From: Bacteroidia bacterium
GTDB lineage: Bacteria; Bacteroidota; Bacteroidia; UBA8524
Assembly: GCA_023277325.1 (NCBI GenBank)
Contig: JALRIQ010000021.1
Location: 1 to 11,013, forward strand
DNA length: 11,013 bases
Direction of reading: 5' to 3'
Every line of letters starts with the position of its first letter. The stretch's first letter is position 1. This document shows positions 6,817 through 11,013 of this stretch, one piece after another. The position numbers and the translations under genes were made by a program. The notes beneath the pieces are model-generated. The model was not told where the DNA came from. It did no database searches and was given only the letters and a program-made list of their open reading frames with translations.

Positions 6817-6841
6817 TGGGGCAAAGTGGGGTGAAGTGGGG
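6817..6841 (+). promoter_or_regulatory. MraZ operator: three TGGGG direct repeats
   Basis: Identical TGGGG pentamers start at 6817, 6827 and 6837, separated by two 5-nt spacers (CAAAG and TGAAG), giving an exact 10-bp period. A degenerate fourth unit (TGTCA) starts at 6847. E. coli MraZ is known to bind TGGGN repeats with 5-nt spacers upstream of its own gene. The site lies 47 bp before the mraZ ATG and just upstream of the probable -7 element, so bound MraZ would overlap or abut the -33 region. Repression of the dcw cluster by MraZ is the natural inference. Confidence 0.88.
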
Positions 6842-6867
6842 AAAAGTGTCATAAAATACCCTAATTT

Positions 6868-6876
6868 TACACTTTG
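6868..6876 (+). promoter_or_regulatory. Possible -7 element of the mraZ (dcw) promoter
   Basis: TACACTTTG resembles the Bacteroidota -7 element TAnnTTTG with one extra base between TA and TTTG. It lies 12 bp before the mraZ ATG, so the leader would be very short. Its position just downstream of the MraZ operator supports the call; the imperfect consensus and absent -33 word weaken it. Confidence 0.35.
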
Positions 6877-6888
6877 AAAGGGTAAAGT

Positions 6889-7353
6889 ATGCCTCAATTC
6901 ATCGGAGAATACGAATGTAAAATAGACGCGAAAGGGCGGATTAGCTTGCCTTCCAGTCTGCGTAAGCAGATTCCGGAAGAGGCAGGGGACCGTCTTGTCG
7001 TCAATCGTGGCTTCGATAAATGTTTGGTGCTTTATACCCGTCAGGAGTGGCTGAAAGAGACGGAGAAGTTAAGTCACCTGAATTCCTTCAATAAACGCGA
7101 CCGTATGTTTATCCGCCTTTTCAATAATGGCGCGACAGAGATACAGGTCGACAGCTCTTCCCGGGTAAACGTACCGAGTAAGTTGCTGGAATATGCTGAT
7201 CTTTCGACCGAAGCTGTGCTTTTTGCCTACGGTAATCGGATAGAGATTTGGTCAAGACAGCACTATGATGAACAGTTAAACATTGATCCTGATGAGTTCA
7301 GTAGCCTCGCAGAGGTGGTGATGTCAGGAGATAAGGGAGGGCATGATGAGTAA
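6889..7353 (+). CDS. mraZ: Transcriptional regulator MraZ
   Basis: A DNA-binding protein that forms a multimeric ring and in E. coli represses the dcw cluster through its own promoter. The 154-residue product has two tandem AbrB/SpoVT-like halves. Each carries the family DxxxR motif: DAKGR at residues 13-17, followed by ISLPSSLRKQ, and DSSSR at 88-92, followed by VNVPSKLLEYA. The N-terminus FIGEYECKIDAKGR is characteristic. The C-terminal tail after about residue 145 is short, polar and overlaps the start of rsmH by 11 nt. The operator of three TGGGG repeats upstream is what this protein would be expected to bind. The start follows a short A/G-rich stretch (GGTAAAGT) rather than a true Shine-Dalgarno sequence. 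Confidence 0.96.
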   Translation: MPQFIGEYECKIDAKGRISLPSSLRKQIPEEAGDRLVVNRGFDKCLVLYTRQEWLKETEKLSHLNSFNKRDRMFIRLFNNGATEIQVDSSSRVNVPSKLLEYADLSTEAVLFAYGNRIEIWSRQHYDEQLNIDPDEFSSLAEVVMSGDKGGHDE

Positions 7354-8242
7354 TTACCACGTACCGGTGATGCTCAACGAATGCCTAGAAGGCTTAAATA
7401 TAAACCCCGGAGGAACTTTTGTCGATGTGACATTCGGAGGGGGAGGGCATAGTCGTGCCTTGTTGGAGCGTCTTGATACAGGGCGCTTAATTGCTTTTGA
7501 CCAAGATGATGATGCGCAGGCCAATGCGCTCGACGACCCAAAATTCACCCTGGTAAATCACAATTTCCGTTTCCTGAAGCGCTTTCTGCGTTATGAAAAT
7601 GCAATTCCTGTCGACGGCATCCTTGCTGATTTAGGGATTTCATCGCATCAAATTGATGAGCCAGAACGTGGATTCGCCCACCGCTTTGACGCGGCTTTGG
7701 ATATGCGCATGAACCGCCAGGCAGGTCCTTCGGCGGCAGACTTAGTGAACGACTACCCGGAAGAAGAATTACAACGCGTGTTCCGCTGGTATGGTGAGCT
7801 TTACAATGCACGCAGCATCGCTTCAACCATTGGAGCGGCGAGAGCAAAAGGGCCAATCAATACAACCATGGAGCTGAAATCGGTATTGCACCGCTATGCG
7901 CCTCGAGGTAAGGAAAATCAGTTTTACTCCCAGGTATTTCAGGCACTTCGCATTGAAGTGAATGGCGAGTTGGATGTGCTGAAAGAATTTTTAACCCAAG
8001 CCGCAGAAGTGCTTGCCCCAGGTGGTCGCTTGGTGGTGATGTCCTACCATTCTTTAGAAGATCGTTTGGTGAAAAATTTCATGCAGACTGGCGACTTCGA
8101 AGGGAAAGAAGACCGCGATTTATATGGAAACCGTAATCGTCCGCTGGAGCCTGTTGGGAAAGCGATTAAGGCGAGTAATGCAGAGATAGAAATAAACTCA
8201 AGGGCGCGCAGTGCACGCCTACGAATAGCCGAGAAAAAATGA
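7343..8242 (+). CDS. rsmH: 16S rRNA m4C1402 methyltransferase RsmH
   Basis: An S-adenosylmethionine-dependent enzyme (formerly MraW) that N4-methylates C1402 in the ribosomal P site. The 299-residue product is of normal length. Visible signatures are the SAM-binding glycine loop DVTFGGGGHS (28-37), DLGISSHQID (96-105), FQALRIEVNGEL (199-210), SYHSLEDR (234-241) and the C-terminal NSRARSARLRIAE (285-297). The intervening helical domain (DMRMNRQAGPSAADLVNDYPEEEL) is the usual insertion. Two ATGs in a row (7343 and 7346) could start it; both lie inside the end of mraZ. A GGGAGG at 7335-7340 sits at Shine-Dalgarno distance, unusual for this group and possibly chance within mraZ codons. The stop overlaps the next ATG by 4 nt. 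Confidence 0.97.
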   Translation: MMSNYHVPVMLNECLEGLNINPGGTFVDVTFGGGGHSRALLERLDTGRLIAFDQDDDAQANALDDPKFTLVNHNFRFLKRFLRYENAIPVDGILADLGISSHQIDEPERGFAHRFDAALDMRMNRQAGPSAADLVNDYPEEELQRVFRWYGELYNARSIASTIGAARAKGPINTTMELKSVLHRYAPRGKENQFYSQVFQALRIEVNGELDVLKEFLTQAAEVLAPGGRLVVMSYHSLEDRLVKNFMQTGDFEGKEDRDLYGNRNRPLEPVGKAIKASNAEIEINSRARSARLRIAEKK

Positions 8243-8628
8243 ATCAGCTAAGAGAGAAACCAGAAAACACGGAGCAGCAAGAGCAGCAGGAAACGCCGAA
8301 GAAGCGTGGAAAGTTGATTGAGCTTGCCGACATGAGCGTGCCGGTGGCAGACTTACGTCGCATGTTCCCGTATATCTTTTTTCTCGCGGGGCTGGCCATC
8401 ATCCATATCTACAATTCAAACCAGGCCATCAAAGTGGTGCGCCGGGCCGATGAATTGGCAAAAGAAATTAAAGAAGCACGAGCAGAATATATCAGTGTGA
8501 AGTCGGAATTGATGTACCGCAGTAAACAATCGCAGGTATCAAAAAGACTGGAAGGCACTGGGTTAAAGGAACTCAAACAACCCCCATTTAAAATCACAGA
8601 AACAGAAGAAGATCGCGATGAACGTTAA
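8239..8628 (+). CDS. ftsL: FtsL-like division protein (divergent Bacteroidota type)
   Basis: Probably the small bitopic divisome protein that, with FtsB and FtsQ, activates the FtsWI septal synthase. The product has 129 residues. A charged, Gln/Glu-rich cytoplasmic stretch (1-42) includes KKRGKLIELADMSVPVADLRR. One membrane span follows at about 43-58 (FPYIFFLAGLAIIHIY), then a periplasmic coiled coil (about 60-105: AIKVVRRADELAKEIKEARAEY) and a short tail. There is little direct identity to proteobacterial FtsL; the call rests on topology, size and position between rsmH and ftsI. It overlaps rsmH by ATGA (4 nt) and ftsI by 11 nt, so its production is likely coupled to both. Its cytoplasmic tail is the part that could contact FtsW or other early proteins. 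Confidence 0.82.
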   Translation: MNQLREKPENTEQQEQQETPKKRGKLIELADMSVPVADLRRMFPYIFFLAGLAIIHIYNSNQAIKVVRRADELAKEIKEARAEYISVKSELMYRSKQSQVSKRLEGTGLKELKQPPFKITETEEDRDER

Positions 8629-10714
8629 ACGTGCCATACTCTGGAGGGTGTATATCGCCTTTGTTGCAGTTTGCCTTTTTGGTGTGCTGGTGGTATGGTA
8701 TGCCATTAAAATCCAATTTGTTGAAGGGGATAAATGGCGGGAAATGGCCGAAGACCTCACCACCGATTTCCAAACAATCGAAGCGGTTCGGGGAAATATC
8801 TATTCCGACGATGGCTCTTTGCTGGCGACCTCTGTGCCAATCTATGATCTCCGTATGGATTTCAAAGCTGGCGGACTTACCAATGAAATTTTCAATGAGG
8901 AAGTCGATTCTCTTGCCTACCTCTTCTCTATTACCTTCAAAGACAAATCAAAAAGCGAATACCTCCGCGAGTTTGTAAAAGCGCGCAAAGAGGGCAAACG
9001 TTATTTCTTGCTCAAACGACGCCTCGGTTTTAAGGAGGTTAAAATGATGCGCGACTGGCCAATTCTTCGTCGCGGACAGCATAAGGGCGGACTCATCATT
9101 ATCGAAAAAGACCAGCGTCAGAGACCTTTTCAATTATTGGCTTACCGTACCATTGGCTATTCGGTGGATGGTGTAGCGCCAGTAGGATTAGAAGGTGCCT
9201 ATGACGGAGTCTTAGGGGGAGTTTCTGGTAAACGGCTCATGCAAAAAGTAGCCGGTGGTGTATGGATTCCGGTGAACGACGAAAATGAGATTGAGCCAGA
9301 AAATGGCAAAGACATCTATACCACCATTGACATCAACCTACAGGACGTTGCAGAAGATGCATTATATGAAACCTTGGTTCGCCATAATGCCCTGAATGGC
9401 TGTGCGGTTTTGATGGAGGTAGAGACGGGTCATATTAAAGCCATTGCCAACCTCACCCGCAAAAGTGAAGGCGTCTATAACGAGACCTATAATTATGCTG
9501 TTGGAGAAAGTGCGGAGCCTGGTTCAACCATCAAACTGGCTTCACTAATTGCATTGCTTGAGGAAGGTGTTCCACTGGAAGATTCGGTTGATGTAGAACT
9601 TGGGGTTACCACCTTTTTCGATAGAAAGATGAAGGATTCAGAACCAGGCCATTATGAAAAATTGACCCTGCAACAATCTTTTGAGAAATCGAGCAACGTA
9701 GGGATTTCTAAGCTGGTATATAAGCACTTCAAAGAGAAGCCACAAAAGTTTGTCGACTATTTCCTTCAGTTGGGTCTTGGCGAACCGCTGAATCTCCAAA
9801 TTACTGGAGAAGGCAAACCACGTGTCAAAGAACCGGGTGCAAACGATTGGTACGGTACCACCTTGCCTTGGATGTCAATCGGTTATGAAACCCAGTCGAC
9901 TCCCTTGCAAATGCTCACCCTTTACAATGCCATTGCCAATAATGGAAAAATGGTGAAGCCTAGTTTTGTAACAGAGGTGCGCCAAACGGGAAGGCTTGTC
10001 GAAAAGTACGAGCCGACTATTCTTCGCGACAAAATCTGCAGCAAAGAGACCATCAAAAAGGTGAAAATGACCTTGGAAGGAGTCGTAGAAAACGGAACAG
10101 CCCGTAATCTGCGCAATGAAAATTATACCGTAGCAGGAAAAACGGGAACAGCACAGATGGCGCGAGGAGGCAAATACAATAAGTCCTTTTACAAATCCTC
10201 CTTCGTGGGCTATTTCCCAGCCGATAACCCAAAATATACCTGCATCGTATCCATCAATGGAGCCTCCAATGGCGTGTATTATGGTTCTGCAGTGGCAGGT
10301 CCTGTATTCAAGGAAATTGCCGATAAAGTCTATGCAAGCAGCTTGCAGATGCACAAAGACATTCACCAAACCATCGAGGCGCCAAAAATTCAAACCCCTG
10401 AGAATTTAGCAGGCCATATGGATGAAATCCGCCATGTGATGAATAAGCTCGGGGTAGCGAATAAGCTTGAGGGTGACGAAGCAGAATGGGGACAAACCCG
10501 TCGCTTTGATAAAAGTATGGAGGTGCAAAAGAGGCCAATACTAAAAAACCTGGTGCCGAATGTAGTAGGCATGACCCTCAAGGATGCTCTTTTCTTACTT
10601 GAAAATGCTGGATTGAAAGTGCAGGCGGTAGGCACGGGAAAAATAAGAAAACAGTCGATGCCACCAGGCACACGTATTTATAGAGGTTCCACCATAGTGA
10701 TTGAGCTCAGATGA
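8618..10714 (+). CDS. ftsI: Septal peptidoglycan transpeptidase FtsI (PBP3-like) with C-terminal PASTA domain
   Basis: A class B penicillin-binding protein that cross-links septal peptidoglycan with FtsW. The 698 residues hold an N-terminal membrane anchor (about 10-30), then a periplasmic pedestal domain starting with IEAVRGNIYSDDGSLLATSVPIYDL. The transpeptidase domain follows: SxxK at Ser303-Lys306 (PGSTIKLA), SxN at Ser358-Asn360 (KSSNVGIS) and KTG at 508-510 (VAGKTGTAQM). After a charged linker of about 60 residues (578-640) comes one PASTA repeat (about 643-698: LVPNVVGMTLKDALFLLENAGLKV, then PPGTRIYRGSTIVIEL). PASTA on a division transpeptidase is absent from E. coli FtsI, which ends near 588 residues, but from memory common in Bacteroidota. 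It overlaps ftsL by 11 nt and murE by 4 nt. All catalytic residues are intact. Confidence 0.95.
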   Translation: MNVKRAILWRVYIAFVAVCLFGVLVVWYAIKIQFVEGDKWREMAEDLTTDFQTIEAVRGNIYSDDGSLLATSVPIYDLRMDFKAGGLTNEIFNEEVDSLAYLFSITFKDKSKSEYLREFVKARKEGKRYFLLKRRLGFKEVKMMRDWPILRRGQHKGGLIIIEKDQRQRPFQLLAYRTIGYSVDGVAPVGLEGAYDGVLGGVSGKRLMQKVAGGVWIPVNDENEIEPENGKDIYTTIDINLQDVAEDALYETLVRHNALNGCAVLMEVETGHIKAIANLTRKSEGVYNETYNYAVGESAEPGSTIKLASLIALLEEGVPLEDSVDVELGVTTFFDRKMKDSEPGHYEKLTLQQSFEKSSNVGISKLVYKHFKEKPQKFVDYFLQLGLGEPLNLQITGEGKPRVKEPGANDWYGTTLPWMSIGYETQSTPLQMLTLYNAIANNGKMVKPSFVTEVRQTGRLVEKYEPTILRDKICSKETIKKVKMTLEGVVENGTARNLRNENYTVAGKTGTAQMARGGKYNKSFYKSSFVGYFPADNPKYTCIVSINGASNGVYYGSAVAGPVFKEIADKVYASSLQMHKDIHQTIEAPKIQTPENLAGHMDEIRHVMNKLGVANKLEGDEAEWGQTRRFDKSMEVQKRPILKNLVPNVVGMTLKDALFLLENAGLKVQAVGTGKIRKQSMPPGTRIYRGSTIVIELR

Positions 10715-11013
10715 AAGTCCTAAAAGATATACTCGCAGAATTGAGTCCCTTGCCGGGCAGTCAGTACGATGCCAAGTCAATGGTTTCCGGACTTGCTATG
10801 GACAGCCGGAAAGTGGAGAAGGGCTTTGCCTTTGTTGCAATCCGTGGAACCAAGGTCGATGGGCATAACTTCATCGATCAGGTAATTGAAGCTGGGGCCA
10901 CGTGCATTGTGGCTGAAACCCCTTGTTCGAATACCTCCGTGAATTGGGTGCAAGTGGAGTCGACAGCCGAAGCTTTGGGCTGGATGTCGTCGGCTTTCTA
11001 TAATTATCCATCC
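10711..11013 (+). CDS. murE: UDP-N-acetylmuramoyl-tripeptide synthetase MurE, N-terminal part only
   Basis: This cytoplasmic ligase adds the third amino acid (usually meso-diaminopimelate in Gram-negatives) to UDP-MurNAc-L-Ala-D-Glu using ATP. Only the first 101 codons are in the window. The visible part is the N-terminal substrate-binding domain: LAMDSRKVEKGFAFVAIRGTKVDGHNFI contains the DSRKV...G signature shared by MurE and MurF, followed by IEAGATCIVAE. The Mur ligase ATP-binding loop and the residue-3 specificity motif lie beyond the right edge. MurF is the main alternative, but position directly after ftsI fits MurE. The ATG overlaps the ftsI stop codon (ATGA), continuing the pattern of coupled genes. 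Confidence 0.9.
   Translation, partial: MKVLKDILAELSPLPGSQYDAKSMVSGLAMDSRKVEKGFAFVAIRGTKVDGHNFIDQVIEAGATCIVAETPCSNTSVNWVQVESTAEALGWMSSAFYNYPS

Noticed and set aside
9875..10393. 172-codon minus-strand open frame
   Set aside because: It is antisense to the transpeptidase domain of ftsI, including its KTG motif, and looks like a codon-usage shadow.

Overview
The window looks like chromosomal DNA of a member of the Bacteroidota (the Flavobacteriia/Sphingobacteriia side is possible, but I cannot resolve it further). Four things suggest this. There is an outer-membrane TonB-dependent receptor with an N-terminal carboxypeptidase-regulatory-like domain. Bacteroidota-type -7 promoter words (TAnnTTTG and near matches) occur, and clear Shine-Dalgarno sequences are mostly absent. 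The FtsL-like protein is divergent, and the division transpeptidase carries a C-terminal PASTA domain. No rRNA, tRNA, insertion sequence, CRISPR array or prophage gene was seen.

Layout. Positions 1-2848 hold two minus-strand genes: a methylmalonyl-CoA epimerase (2447-2848) and, behind it, a TonB-dependent receptor whose last few codons run off the left edge (1-2348). Positions 2849-3240 are a divergent intergenic region with a purine-rich low-complexity island, a 49-bp tandem repeat of about three copies, and a promoter for the next operon. Positions 3241-5312 carry a compact ISC iron-sulfur operon, iscS-iscU-iscA, closed by a strong intrinsic terminator at 5335-5365. A second repeat-rich gap leads to a single GT-B-fold glycosyltransferase gene (5525-6619). 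A third gap holds a pyrimidine-rich island (the purine-rich type in reverse orientation) and an MraZ operator. From 6889 to the right edge lies the start of the division and cell-wall (dcw) cluster: mraZ, rsmH, ftsL-like, ftsI with PASTA, and the first 101 codons of murE.

How the genes work together. In the ISC operon, IscS takes sulfur from cysteine, IscU is the assembly scaffold and IscA is an A-type carrier; the regulator IscR and the HscBA/ferredoxin partners are not in the window. In the dcw cluster every junction overlaps (11, 4, 11 and 4 nt), which implies one transcript with translational coupling. Three TGGGG pentamers spaced 10 bp apart upstream of mraZ match the MraZ operator known from E. 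coli, so the cluster is probably autoregulated.

The coding content is of known families and I found no convincing new multi-gene system. The less explained material is non-coding: the 49-bp tandem repeat, the three related low-complexity islands, a dispersed imperfect palindrome, and a hairpin between iscS and iscU.
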